From contig JAQGDQ010000250.1 of the NCBI GenBank assembly GCA_030141605.1, positions 186,001-250,000 on the forward strand: a DNA stretch of 64,000 nt, given 5' to 3'. Shown piece by piece: positions 1-12,604 of this stretch (its first letter is position 1; every line of letters begins with the position of its first letter). The stretch comes from Tubiluchus corallicola. Its lineage: Eukaryota > Priapulida > Priapulimorpha > Priapulimorphida > Tubiluchidae. The translations under genes were made by a program, and so were the position numbers. The notes under the pieces were generated by a model. That model had not been told where the DNA came from. It was given only the letters and a program-made list of their open reading frames with translations, and made no database searches.

Positions 1-75
1 ATCGCTCATTTAAATATTTATTCAATCATTTATTTATTTAGTTATTTAATTAATTATTTATTTACTTGCTTGCTT
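1..75. repeat. (ATTT)n low-complexity tract
   Basis: Imperfect repeats of ATTT/ATTA and GCTT. Simple sequence; no coding potential is claimed. Confidence 0.8.
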
Positions 76-655
76 TCTTAATTATCTGCTCATTTAAAAG
101 TAGTTAAAAGCATTTTTACAGTCTGCAGCATTAGAGGCAGGAAACTTTGACCTGTGTGCATTTATATTGTTGAGAAATTTTGAGTTTGATTTTTAAAAAT
201 TAATCAGAAAATACTCACTGCATAAACTGTTTGTTACTATGAAAGCACTGTAACTTAAATGTATTACTAGTGACCTATTTAGAATATATACAAAAAGTAT
301 GCTTGGGGTGGAAATGTTCCGAGGCCGTATCCCGGATGTACTTAAAAAAATAGGGGACAACTGTCGGGTGCAGCCGCTGCGAAATGTCACCACTAGAGCC
401 AAATTTGGGAAAATCTAAGACACAACTACATTAACAACCTAGAATAAACAAAGTTTTAGATATAATTAATCACTACTTAGAAAAAATAGCTACTTATCTA
501 TGTTTGAAACTTTTATTCTGTAATGATAAAATAATCTACCCTATGTAGTGACTGTCTCGTTCGATTTAAGAGCATAAATTTTTTTGGTCATAAAATTTTA
601 ACCTATTGTCCTCTTGTGCTAAAAGGGATCTGTCTGTCACAATTTTGCTTATGGA
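76..655. other. Non-coding AT-rich sequence
   Basis: No gene recognised. A small GC-richer island lies at about 300-400. The short open frames here show no family signature. Confidence 0.5.
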
Positions 656-1100
656 AAATATTATTTTATAGTATTTCAAGGAAACAGGCTACTTATTGCA
701 TTACTACATTAATGCACTCAATACCTGCGCTTATATCTGTGCTCATTCTTCTATATTACTTAATCTTCTATATTAAATATCAATTAATATATTTATTGCT
801 GTTTGAGTGATCAACTGTTTCACAGGAAGCAAATTTTACAAGGCGCCGCATGCTAGAAACCACATACGTAAGCCCCGTTACACACGTGATCACGTGATCC
901 AGCATTCGGCGCCTTGTAAAATTTGCTTCCCGTGAAACAGTTGATCACTCAAACAGCAATAAATATCTTAGCTGATATTTAATATAGAAGGCTGATTAAT
1001 ATAGAAGAATAAGTGCAGATATAAGCGCAGGTATTGAGTGCATTAATGTAGTAATGCAATAAGTAACCTGTTTCCTTGAAATACTATAAAATAATATTTT
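656..1100. mobile_element. Fold-back (palindromic) element with ~200-bp arms
   Basis: The left arm, about 656-854, is the reverse complement of the right arm, about 901-1100, with only scattered mismatches and small indels. The loop, 855-900, carries a perfect 14-bp palindrome CACGTGATCACGTG at 883-896. The transcript or single strand would form one long hairpin. There is no open frame of note, so it is a non-autonomous fold-back or MITE-like element. The outer boundaries are soft and I saw no convincing target duplication. Confidence 0.8.
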
Positions 1101-3119
1101 TCTTAAAAGGAAATCTCGACATTTCTCCATGCCGCCAAAATCCCGGCATTTTTAATCATGGGGTTGGATGAGGCAATTCCCGGCTCGGAACTTTTTTTGC
1201 GGTGCATTTTTCGGGCAAAAGTGACTCAGCCCCCGCTCCCCTGGGAAAAATCGGTCCCTACGGAAAGTCAAGATGTCATGGAGAAGCCATACTCAGGTTT
1301 CAGGTGGCAAATCTCTCCCTGTTCTAGGCTGCTGGCTGTGCCGTGGTAAAATTGAAAGGTTTGTTCATACATTTCGCAATGTTACCGCAAATCAGTCAAA
1401 TTTCAATATGCCTATTGTATTGCGCTAATGTCCGCATCTAAACTAATGTAAAATGAAAAAAAAATTATCACACATCTGAGGTCATGCAAAAAAAAATCGA
1501 AATTTTCAATTTGTATTGCATTTTTGGCGGCTATAAATTTCATTAGAGAATGTGCAGACCTTCTTATTTCCACATTATGCAAATAACACATAACTCGTTT
1601 GTATTTGTATTAGACATACAAGATGAGGCGTGAGTCAGAATTTACTATCCGCGGCATCAGAGAACTAAAGTTACTGCCAGTAAGATACATAGCTTTGTGC
1701 TATATAAGTTGCCAAGTTCGATTTATTGACATTCGAATGATAGTCGTATGTGCGCATGGCATGCGTTGATAAGTGATAAATAAAGATCAATAAGCTTTCG
1801 TCGATACCGCTTGCTTGGCTATTAAGCAGAGCTCTTCCATCATTATAGCTCTTTAATGACCTATAACAAATAATTATTAAAAGTTCTTACCACCCCTCCC
1901 CCGCCCAAGCATATTCTGAGTTAGTTTGCATGCCTAAGTCTTAATGAGACCATTTAGGTATTATAGTTTAACATGACAGAATTGTTAGTACATCAAAGAT
2001 TAATTATTGGGCGCCTGTATTTATGTCATAAGTCATAAGTCATAAGTCATTTATTTCACATTACACATTTTCAATAGTTTCATGTACAATATCTAGTGAA
2101 AGGGCCTACAATGAACATAATACAAATAAGAAATACTGCACAAGAAAAGCCTCAAACACTGTTCACCTATATACGAATGTAAATGTGTTGCGGGCAATCA
2201 AAAAGCAGGGCTTGTTAGATTGTCCCACACAGTGAAAGAAAAAAAAGTAATGGAAATAATCTGAAAATTTAAAGCGAATCGTATCATAAAAAAACATTAG
2301 TGCTTGAAATGGAATGATGTAATGAATGAAGCTCATATATGAGGTGATATAAAAGATAGAAAGACTATGTATACGTGTAAGCTACGTAAATCATGTGAGC
2401 AGAACATTGTAATTACAAATTTTCATAAGTAATTATATAAGTTTCATTACCTTTTTAGCTCACAATACAATATACATGTCTGTTTATTAAATAAGTAAAT
2501 TTATTGAACCACCATTACATTACATTACAAATAAATAAACAAGACAGACTTAATCAAACAGTGAAAGAAACGTTTACTAGAGATAAAAATATACAATATA
2601 TGTAACTTAGGCACAATTATTATACGGCCACACTAACTAATAGTAGCTTGTAAGTGACATTAACAGTACTTAACTTTAACTTATGCAAAATTGCACTGGT
2701 TCCTTTGAGCATAAATAAAGCTAATAATATCCTTTCAAATGCACAGTAGACATCTGTAACAATAAATCTATAATAAAAAAGCGAAAGGTTTTTGTTTGCT
2801 ATTGATTCTGTGCTTAATTAATGATTGTGTTTTTTATTTATTTAATTTATTTAATGTCGATTATTTACATGAACAAACATGAGCTCTTTACCGACTAAAA
2901 TCGTCTGTCTTTTTATTTGTGCGCATACATCATTATATCAATTTTACATTAAACTAACATTCATAACATTACACTGAGTATCTGCTTTTGAACAAATATC
3001 AAACAGCAGATCAAAAATATCAAGTAATATGCCATAAAGGGCAAGAGAAGGGAATTTTAGAATACATTTGTATTCCAAGACATGCCCTACAAAGTTATAT
3101 TACTTAGCATTAGCTTACT
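1101..3119. other. Non-coding region with a retroelement-like tail
   Basis: No gene recognised. A GC-richer patch lies at about 1130-1280. At 2026-2050 the 7-mer GTCATAA is repeated in tandem, followed by TTTATT. On the minus strand this reads as AATAAA-like sequence plus a tandem tail, which resembles the 3' end of a non-LTR element. The rest is AT-rich. Confidence 0.45.
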
Positions 3120-3730
3120 TGTTTGAAAACTTGTGTATCTTAATAGAATATTCCTAATAATTTAAAATGTTTAGGCCAACTGGTAAAACGGTAGCAACTC
3201 ACGTTTCCCAGTGTGCACCACTGACTCACCAAAAAACATATTGAACTGCAGGCAGTACCTCGCCAACAAGGGCTAAAACCGCCCGGGTTGGTTCGGTGCG
3301 GACGCCAAGCAGTCTATAACTCTTCTGCTATCGATCTACGAAACAACAGAATGATGGATGAGAAAAACGATACTTTTATTAACAAATTACATGAAGTAGA
3401 TTCAAAAATAATGATTAAATAGAGTTTATACTGTCGTGGGTTAAACTAACTGAACCAGTAAAACAGCAGAGAAGACTTTTTTTATACAGGCCAGATGCAT
3501 AACTTGGCTTCAACAGAAACTTACCTTTAGTGTAAAAGGAGCGTTCAGTACAATATTATTGATCTTATTGACAAGATAGAAGATATAAGTACAATTTATA
3601 CCCTTGCTTATTTGTTTATTTGTTTAAATGACTTACCGTTAAAAATAACAGGCGCCGCGAGAGTTTTAATTTTCAAGTTTTGCACAGCGTTGCTGATAAT
3701 AGCAATTTAAAAGTAAGTGATGTAAAATTT
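3120..3730. repeat. Dispersed repeat, copy 1 (interrupted)
   Basis: The blocks at about 3140-3235 and 3560-3725 match, in the same order, sequence at about 37,350-37,640. Shared landmarks are the phrase CCCAGTGTGCACCACTGA, then ATCTTATTGACAAGATAG, then TCAAGTTTT with GCAGCGTT(G/A)CTG. Copy 1 has about 320 extra bases between the first two landmarks. The family is unknown. Confidence 0.6.
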
Positions 3731-4960
3731 CAAGACGAATTTTTAAAGCTTTATTTATGAAGATTGTCTTCTAATGCTTTAATGTATCTAAGTTAACCGA
3801 GGTAGTGATAACACTTTTTTTTTAGTTTACAGGCGCCGCACAGATAAGAAAAGTTTGAATAAAATGCTTATTTCTTGCGAAAACATAATTCTTTTTAAAA
3901 TATTTTCATTTTAAATGGTTACTTTTTGAGTGTGCCTCAAGTAACAAAGAGTTAGAATATTGTTTATTAATGATCCACATTATATACTTTTAATGTACTC
4001 TTTGTGTATGTACAACAAACACGGGCGATAAAGACTTTGTAATCTTTTATTTCTGTTTGCTTTATTCGTTATATTCGATTTCCATGTCTGCGGGCTGATC
4101 AAACGATCAAGCGCTTTGATACATCAAATACTTCCGTCACATTTTATCTACATAAAAGACCCGCTTAATGATATAATAAACTTATAGTATACAATTAATA
4201 AATAGCTTAATGTTGACACAGGTGACTGGCTGTTTTTATCAACTGACGCTAGAATTAAACAAAAAATACGGAAAAGTTTTTGGTGTTGTTTTTAAATTTT
4301 TCACTACAGGTCTCAATCGAATAGGAAGATTATGACCAGAACGGGTAATTCATTTTGACATACAGCCGGAGTTCTTGTTGTCATTTTTATTTAAAGTCAT
4401 CAATTTAGTGCATTCCAGTTTTGTGGTAACTTCGTGACATTGTTGTGAGATGCTTTTAAATATTATTATTTTAGAAGCTTGCGACTGTGCACTGTGGCGA
4501 AAAAATCAGTACCTAAAACTGGTGATTTTAAGATGACATTTGATATCGACTTACTAATTATAGCATAGTAAATTAATTATCTTGTTCTGTTCAGCTAATT
4601 GTCAATTTTAAAATGTCTGCCTACGCTAAAGAAATTTTACACGGAATTTACGCAGTAAGAATTACTGTTATTATCATTCTTCGGGCTCGGTCTTTTCAGG
4701 CGAGATCATAAAAATACAAAAAAGGACTCGTCCCCTCAGATGGGTCATACCACAAGCTTCTTGAAGCTCGCTACTCCATACAGCATTTTTATGGTATACT
4801 GTACAGCCATATAACTAATCATACAATATCTACCATCTATCGGCTATCGTACTTAGTATTGTGCGTACTCTACAGTTCCATCCGATGGAGGTGTCTACCA
4901 AGAGCCCTGTGATATGACCAGTTACTCTATCGGAGATGCCATCCCCACTTATTACATAAA
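3731..4960. other. Non-coding AT-rich sequence
   Basis: No gene or clear repeat recognised, apart from a GGCGCC-bearing phrase at about 3830. Confidence 0.4.
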
Positions 4961-4974
4961 CCGAAAACTTATTT

Positions 4975-5190
4975 ATATATACATTTACGTTCCCCAAACA
5001 GATTGCGGTGCGTTAGAGGTTCTTAGTATAGGTTGCTATGTATTTTGAAAGTTTGTTCATGTGGCGACATCTTTGAGTTACTATTTTTATATATTTTTAC
5101 ATCTTCACGAACAGTTTGTGGTGCGTTAGAGCTGTTTAGTATTGGTTGCTATGTATCTTAAAACTTTATTCGAGTGGCGACATCTCTGAA
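4975..5190. repeat. Two-copy tandem duplication, unit ~110 bp
   Basis: The halves at about 4975-5082 and 5085-5190 align along their length. Both contain GTGCGTTAGAG, then TTAGTAT-GGTTGCTATGTAT, then GTGGCGACATCT. Divergence is moderate, so the duplication is old. Confidence 0.65.
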
Positions 5191-5234
5191 TTCAAGTTCG
5201 ATTTGTGTGCATATTGGTAAGGCTTTCTGCTGAG

Positions 5235-5325
5235 CGATGACGTCATTTGTTTTGACAGCGCAACGAGTAACGCGTTGGTCTACAGATCACACGGTTGCAA
5301 GTTCAAATCCCGTAGTAATCCAGTT
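5235..5325 (+). mobile_element. tRNA-derived SINE head
   Basis: Pol III-type internal promoter signals are visible. There is an A-box-like stretch around AACGAGTAACGCGTTGG (5262-5278). A good B box, GTTCAAATCC, lies about 35 bases further on. It does not fold into an obvious complete tRNA, so it is read as a SINE or tRNA pseudogene. Confidence 0.5.
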
Positions 5326-5898
5326 TATAAATACTTTATTAACCGGTGAGTTCTTTTTTTGCATGCTCTATGATCTTGCCATGTACTTTGCACTTTCATC
5401 GACTCAATTGAAAATGACTAAATAGAGAATTTTTTGAAAAAAAAAAATCTAACTTTTGATACTCACTCCAACAAACGACTATTTGTTGAATAATTTTAAA
5501 CCGTTTAGAACTGTGAGTATTCGACATTCTATGCGGATCTAAACATTTACAACAGCTGTATAAAACTGTTTATATCGCCGAACGAACGGCAATCAAAAAT
5601 CCGTAATAAGTAATAAAACCATTTAAAATGAAAATAACAGCCAGCACCCACTTAAGCAAAGAAATGGCTTATATTCAGACACAAACATTAGCAACATTTC
5701 AACTAGTTATGGTTACCTTCAGGCAACAATCCACATAAATAAAAATACAGTGTAAAAAATTACAAAAATCGACGTTGTGGGATTCCTTCTATGTTTGTTT
5801 CTAAATAAAAGATATAGCTTTCTTAAGTGGGAGCTGAACGTAATTTTCATTTTATTAATTCGTTTTCTCCATCATCAATCATTTAAAAATTAGATTAA

Positions 5899-6045
<147 letters not shown>

Positions 6046-6132
6046 CAAATAATATCTCATAAGTGCTTTGTAGCTAGGTGACAGTTTGAAACAGACACTT
6101 GTACAATGTACATCTAATACGCCACAAGTGAA

Positions 6133-6178
6133 AAGAAGAAGACGAAGAAGAAGAAGAAGAAGAAGAAGAAGAAGAAAG
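6133..6178. repeat. (GAA)n microsatellite
   Basis: AAGAAG tract of about 45 bases, interrupted once by ACG. Confidence 0.95.
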
Positions 6179-6342
6179 AATGGTCCCATGACAGACGCCA
6201 GACTGTTTGGCATACATAGTTGCGGCATCTATTTTCCATCAATTATCTAAGGAGGATTCTGAGAACAGGTGACTAATCCATCGCTCAGTTGCTTTACTTT
6301 GTCCTCCAATACATGAGCAGGTGCTCATTAAAGCTGACCCCT

Positions 6343-6606
6343 GTGGTGGCGGTGGCGGTGTTGTTGGTGGTGATGTTAGTAGTTTTGGTGGTGGTGGTGG
6401 TGGTTTTGGTGGTGGTGGTGGTGGTGGTGTTGGTGGTGGTGGTGGCAGCGGTGGTGGCGTTTTCGGCGGTGGTGGCGGTGGTGTTGGGGGTGGTGTTGGT
6501 GTTGTTGGTGGTGGTGGCAGTAGCGGTGGTGATGGCAGTGGCAGCGGTGTTGGTAGTGGTGGTGGTATTGATGGTGGTGTTGGTGGCGGTGATGGTGGTG
6601 GTACAG
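6343..6606. repeat. (GGT/GGC)n imperfect microsatellite
   Basis: About 260 bases of GGT with GGC, GAT and AGT variants. Open frames reading Gly, Val or Thr runs here are by-products of a triplet repeat without stops. Confidence 0.95.
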
Positions 6607-6639
6607 CAGTAGTGGTGACAGTTCATATTTCGCTATAAA

Positions 6640-7850
6640 ACAAATTTAACTTGATTTTCGTTCAACAACAAATCTGAAGTCGCAAAACTGCCAACTCTCA
6701 CGCAAAGCACTGTAAGATGGCATGCACTGCAGAAGTAGCAAAAGTAGCCAGGAAGACATTAAAGACTAATTTATAGTAATGACAAGACACATGACACATT
6801 CCTTCTTTTTCTGTGATAAGCTTCAGACGTAAATTACATAAATTAACATCAATACAAGTTCCCGAGCAGAATACTCGTGGAAGAGAAAGAAACTCCTAGA
6901 AATCTAATGTCCGGGGTCTGAATAATAGCCATTAACAAGTGAATACTAAGAGTGTATCACTCCGCCAATATTCAATACTTCTTGCGCTGCATAAACACCA
7001 GCCATGTTATCTTTCGCTTTTGTTACAAGACTTTTGCATAAGAGTAAGCCACTGTTTCAATAGAAAGAGTCGTATTGACGCAAGAAATTATGTTCCAAGT
7101 TCGATATTTATTATAAAACCTACAATGTCAATATGCAGAAACTGAAATTTGAGGAAATTCTTCCAAACAGCGCAGAATCCAATCAATGAAATGAGTCACT
7201 CAACATTTGTGCAGATTCTGAAACAGCGCACACATAATCCTCACTCGTTTTCTTCCCAGTGAAAACTCACTTTGCAAAGTGAAATTAGACACATTTGAAA
7301 TCCGAAATATTTCGATTTTATCATTTTCATGCTTTATGAAATTTTTGCATTTTCATACTTTCTCTTATTTTATTATTCTTCTCCTGCTCGATTCTTTTTT
7401 CTTGTTCTTTCGTTTCAAATATGATAATTAATTTTTTTACATTTTACTGTTTAGAAGTGCCACTTTTCAATATCGTGCAAAACTAAACAGCAAAAATAAC
7501 AAGCCTTTCGTCATCGTCTTTGTTTGGATTTTGTTAAGTAAAAAAGCTTTTTTTAACCTCTGAGAGTGTATCTGACTTGCAGTGCGCTTCACATATAATT
7601 AAAATTAAAAATCATTATTAATTTCGACAAATTTCGTGTTCTATTAACAAAAAATGAATAAAAATAAAGTAAAACTATTCTATAACTGCGAGCACTGGTA
7701 CCTAAGAATCAAATCAAAGAGACTAAAATCAGTAACAAAGAAACCAAAATTGTCGTGCTTACAGGTTCTTCGACAGGATCCTCCTCCTCCTTGTTCATGC
7801 TCGACAGGACTGACAAGTCTAATCCTCAGTGAAGTACTAGAAACGCCACT
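6640..7850. other. Non-coding AT-rich sequence
   Basis: No gene or repeat family recognised. Confidence 0.4.
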
Positions 7851-7854
7851 TATA

Positions 7855-8110
7855 ATAGTCATAATAATCTTTATTTAAAGTCGCTTTTTGGTGAACAATT
7901 AACAATAGCTCAGGCATTAAATAACAGACTACAACTACGTAACAGAAGCTATTATTACGCCACTTTTACCCTAAATACCACGAGCCAGGCGGCAGGGCAA
8001 TAGCAAGTACCATTTTTAAAGTCATTGGTATTTCACGGCCGCTGTATCGAACTCACGACCTCCCAGACGGAAAGCGGACGCGTTACTACCAGATTAAACC
8101 GTCTGGTATA
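7855..8110 (-). mobile_element. tRNA-derived SINE, near complete
   Basis: Read on the minus strand from about 8110. It has an A-box-like GGTAGTAACGCG, then about 35 bases later a B-box-like GAGTTCGATAC. A body of about 150 bases follows. The 3' end reads CGACTTTAAATAAAGATTATTATGAC, here shortened to its key part AAATAAAGATTATT, which looks like a LINE-type 3' tail. The length of about 250 bases is normal for a SINE. Confidence 0.6.
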
Positions 8111-8182
8111 GCACGTTGTTTTCCAATATTGATTTTTTTCCAATTAAATCCTTTACAAAGATATGAAAGAATATGTATTCTT

Positions 8183-8375
<193 letters not shown>

Positions 8376-8399
8376 AATATTCTTTATATATAATTACAA

Positions 8400-9036
8400 C
8401 ACACATATATATATTATATATGTATAAACGCAAATTATTTTTCAAAATAGTTATATTAGTAGAAAATATGGCCAAGCAATGCTCAGCTACTATCTGTCTA
8501 TATCTCTGTGAAGTTTATTTAGGCAAACTTTCCATCCTGTCTTTAACGGTTTACGAAAACACTAGCTAATGCATTCAGTAACCAGCCAGAGACATAATCA
8601 TATGTCCAAACATAACACGCCAAGAAATTTTAATATGCTTCACGAGAACAGGGTCAAAAATGTAAATCGCTTCTAATAATAGCGTTCACTGGCTTCTATT
8701 TTCGCTAACATGGATATATAAATCTTCGCGCCAAGCACTAGTTATGTGATTTTATATGAAACTCGAAAAAAACGCTAATTCAGTGTAGTTGAATTGAAAA
8801 CCGGACTGCCCATCACGTTTTGAGAGAGAGGCGAAGAAAAGACGGGGGGGGAAGTGAAGAGGAATTGTACGGTAAGGAATGTAATAATCTCTGCTGACGT
8901 TTCCAAATAGTAATGTTTAGTTTTGCCTTTTACGTGTTTATGAACATCATTGTTTTTTTCAAACCTTGAGTGGCAATTTTTTGCTGACGGTTCAATCTTC
9001 ATTTTTTAAACTCCGATTCATAATCGTCATAGTTTG
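8400..9036. other. Non-coding sequence
   Basis: No gene or repeat family recognised. A short poly-G run lies at about 8844. Confidence 0.4.
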
Positions 9037-9356
9037 GTAACCCGCAGGGGCGTATCAAGACTTTACGACGCCGTAGGCTGATAGTTCTGACCCTCCCAGC
9101 TCTATTGCGAATTTACGGTTACTTATGTAATCAGCTTGTAAACAATTACTTGTGGTGTATTAGAAATACTATTAACCTAATTGCTACGTATTCATTTTAA
9201 TTACATGTATTTGCATAGCGCTTATATTTACGCAGTTTGCGCAACTGCTTATTGTGTAATACCTTGCACCTGTTCATTATGTGGCACTCAGTAACTGCCT
9301 GGTAACCTGCCAGTATAGGCTAGTAACCTATTGGTTAATACGCCCCTGGTAACCCG
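9037..9356. mobile_element. hAT-type MITE with 8-bp target duplication
   Basis: The element runs 9045-9348 (304 bases). It starts CAGGGGCGTAT and ends ATACGCCCCTG, an 11-bp perfect terminal inverted repeat. It is flanked by identical 8-mers GTAACCCG at 9037-9044 and 9349-9356. An 8-bp target duplication with a CAGGG-type terminus is the hallmark of the hAT superfamily. There is no transposase frame, so it is non-autonomous. Confidence 0.92.
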
Positions 9357-9999
9357 TTGGCCCCGCAGTGTTTTTGAGCAGAAAATGAAGCATCATTTTG
9401 ATATAATTGACATGGAATCAATCAAACAACTAGCTGTAAAAATTTCAACGTGGCGTCGCAGAAAAGCTCCATGCTGAGTCGCCTATTCGTTGAAGAAACC
9501 CCGCCATTGAAACCATATTCTCTTTATAAATTTTGTAAACATGCATCGTGGATTTCGGCATTAAACAAAACAGATTGACATATTGTATACTCTTAAACCA
9601 TGCCGACTTGCAAGATGTTTTCAATATTTTGCCCTATTAAAGAATGAAATAGCCTCACTGTTATACTAAACTAACTAACTTTGATCATTTTGTAGCTGCT
9701 GAAGGCGACTGATCAACAATTTAAAGTCAAACGAAACTCCAGACAGAAGTTGCTCCGACCAGTAATTGAAATACGGTGCAGTAGTGCAATAGGACTATAA
9801 TTGCGATAGAAATATTTTTACTTAGTCGCATAACGTTAGTTGTTGGGTGTTATGCTACAAAATGTAGAGGATGAAATTAGTGAAGATGTGTTCTTTTACA
9901 ATTCTTTGTCCTCTAAACTCCTTCAAGTTAGCCCTTTAACTGTATTTTTCATACCCTATACTACTAATAAATTTATTTCTCAGTGCCTGGGATATGTTT
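9357..9999. other. Non-coding sequence
   Basis: No gene recognised. Confidence 0.4.
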
Positions 10000-10038
10000 C
10001 CTCTCTCAGTCTCTCTACTCTCTCTCCCCCCTCTCCCT

Positions 10039-10098
<60 letters not shown>

Positions 10099-10250
10099 TG
10101 TCTGCTTCTCTCTCCCTTTTTCTCTGTATCTTCGTCCTTCTTTCTATTTCTCTCTTCTCTCCCTCTCTTTCTTTCACTCTCTCTCCCTCTCTCTCCTCTA
10201 CCTTCATCTAGCCATCTCTCTTTTTCTCTCTCCCTTACTGTCTTCTTTTT
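10000..10250. repeat. (TC)n-rich tract
   Basis: Pyrimidine-rich on the plus strand, with a pure CT core at about 10,042-10,092 and degenerate flanks. The Ser/Leu and Arg/Glu frames here are simple-repeat artefacts. Confidence 0.95.
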
Positions 10251-12484
10251 CATTTGTCTCTGTTTTCTCCTTGCCCATTGCTCATGTTTGCTATACACTG
10301 TGCCACGCTTCCGTCGCGTTGCCGCTTCAATAGCAAAAACGGCCACACACGCGCCTTCTCCAAGCCTTCCCTAACTGACATGTGGTGTGAAGGTGAAACA
10401 CTTACATTGATGTGCTGATTCATAATATCCATAGACAAATATTTATAATTGAGAAGTGTATTACAGGCTTTAACGACATGTGTGGCACAACAAGAGGAGA
10501 TCCACCATTATAAAATAAGATTTGGTCTGAAGATAGCAGGCGCCAATCAGAAGTGGGCGGGCATGTTCTAAAACGATATATAACTGGCTGAAATAAATCT
10601 TGCAGATTTGTCAATTATTCAATTTTTTGTAGCAATGTGGCATTTAGGTATGTCTTCTATCGAGAACTGGAGCATTAAAATTAGTATTTAAAAAGCCTAA
10701 TATCTTACATTAACATACTATAAAAATTTAATTATGTTGTTTTCTGGTTCTTTTAACCTCCTTTGAACCCAAAAAACAAAAACCACTATACAAGTGCGAC
10801 ATACAGGTTTAATCTTTTTTGCCAAAGAATATTTTATGCCAAAGTCCTTGCCAGAAAATGAGTCATTAATTAAACTGATAACTGTAGGAACTGTAAATAT
10901 TTTCCCCTTAATTTCGCTTTTTAAAATTCTACGATATTTTTCTGTATTTTCTCTGCCTTTGCAAAATGTATTTTGTTGAATTTCCAGGCGAATCGATGAT
11001 TAAAAATAAGGCAAGAGATGTCAAAGGACTGAGCGTAAAACCTAACAAACAAGGTGGTCTTGCAGGGTTAGTTTTAGACTGCTTAGTGCTTTGCTACCTT
11101 TATTATATCAGCAGCTTCTTGGTATTGCTGTATACTTGCTTTAACTGGTGCTTTCTATATGCATTGCTTTTTCGACATTTTACAAACTTTTGGAATTCTG
11201 TAGTACCGCTGTTTGGGTTATACATGGTCTTACTAACACTAGAACGGCCTATATTTAAGCTGTTTGGCCCACACGGAGTGTCCACTTGAGTCACGATGAT
11301 GACAGATTGTTTTTAGCAAAAATTGTTGTATGTGGGCAATACTGAAGACTCCTTTTTCGCTATGTGAAATAAAAATCATGTCAACATTTTGAAAACATGG
11401 TTCAAAATTCTGAATTAAAAACCAACAGTAAGCATAGATTTTGTGGTACGTATTATGTCTTAACGAAACCAATAATGCTGTGGAGATTTTTTTCAAGACT
11501 TCTGGATAATAATAATAATAATAATAATAAAATTCTTTATTGCTGTTAAAATTACACATGGATGAACTGTAAGCTACATTCAAAAATTGATAGTGTAACT
11601 CATTACCGTTTTAATAGGTGAAGCACTTATCTACTGTAGTTTGTCAGCGGCCCCTCTTCTATGCATATATGTAAAATCATATTGTTATTACGATTGTTAT
11701 TTTTGTGTTTGATAGGCAAATTTACATTTTAATTCGTGTTTGATAAAAGTTGTGTAACCAGTTCCTTGCTACACTCACTGCACATTAATTTTCTCAAGGC
11801 GCCTTGGAGAAGTTTTCTCTAAAATGTTACTATTGTCACTGGCCGCCATGAGCGGCACCACTGCGTCTGCATTCCACCAATTCTTCGCCAACAGAAACGG
11901 ACTTCTAATTGCAATGTATTTGTCCAGATGCAACATTTTAGCGAGTGGCAAAGACTGGGGATAGATCAAATTAAAACACTCCAAACTATCATTTCTCGCT
12001 TGAAAGAGAGCGAAATGTTAGTTTGTAGAAAGAGCAAACGTTCAGGCTTTGTCCAGGGTATCTTCTCAAACATGGCGGACGCTAAAATGACTCAAATCTT
12101 ACTTTGACGGTGAATCAAATCAAACAAGGTGTCATTGCAACTTCTTCAAAGGTTAGAAGGCACTTAGCCGAATTCTTAACTAATGCTGTAATGAAAACAA
12201 AAAACAATGGACGGATCCTGGTTAAACGCCATTGCCCATTAGCAAGGTAAACATATCAATGGAGCGTGTGTACTCGAGAAAGACAAAAATGACCATGATA
12301 AAGCAAGGCTACAGAACGTGGGAAACAGCAGTTAGGACTTTTCTTGATTATGATGCAAAACAAAACGACTAATTTCACAAATTTACGAAACTTTCTCACT
12401 AATGAATTAATTATTACAATATGAATGTCAAGATGATTGTTACTGAGGGTAAGAATCCATCATAATTAATTAAATTTTGATATC
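10251..12484. other. Non-coding region; retroelement tail at 11,507-11,560
   Basis: No gene recognised. At 11,507-11,530 an (AAT)n run abuts AAATTCTTTATTGCTG. On the minus strand this reads CAATAAAGAATTT followed by (ATT)n, like the 3' end of a non-LTR element. A 12-bp palindrome CAAGGCGCCTTG lies near 11,795. Confidence 0.45.
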
Positions 12485-12600
12485 AAGCTTGAAAGACAGG
12501 AAATGTGAAAAAGCTGCAACACAGTCTGGATTTGAACAAGTAACCTTCTGCTTACTAGGCTGACGCCTTTAGATCACTAAGCCACCACATTCCCCAGTGA
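12485..12600 (-). mobile_element. tRNA-derived SINE, family copy 1
   Basis: On the minus strand an A-box-like GTGGCTTAGTGATCTAAAGG is followed by a B box, GTTCAAATCC. Then comes GCAGCTTTTTCACATTTCCT and CTTTCAAG. The same head and the same post-tRNA body recur at 40,350-40,466, so this is a repeated SINE and not a lone tRNA pseudogene. Confidence 0.6.
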
Positions 12601-12604
12601 TCTA

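Noticed and set aside
193-402. 69-codon minus-strand frame over a GC-richer patch
   Set aside because: No recognisable motif; likely chance or repeat.
9936-10374. Ser/Leu and Arg/Glu-rich frames on both strands
   Set aside because: Simple TC/GA repeat.
12510-12600. Functional tRNA gene
   Set aside because: A and B boxes are present, but no full cloverleaf is evident and the flanking body recurs elsewhere, so it is a SINE.
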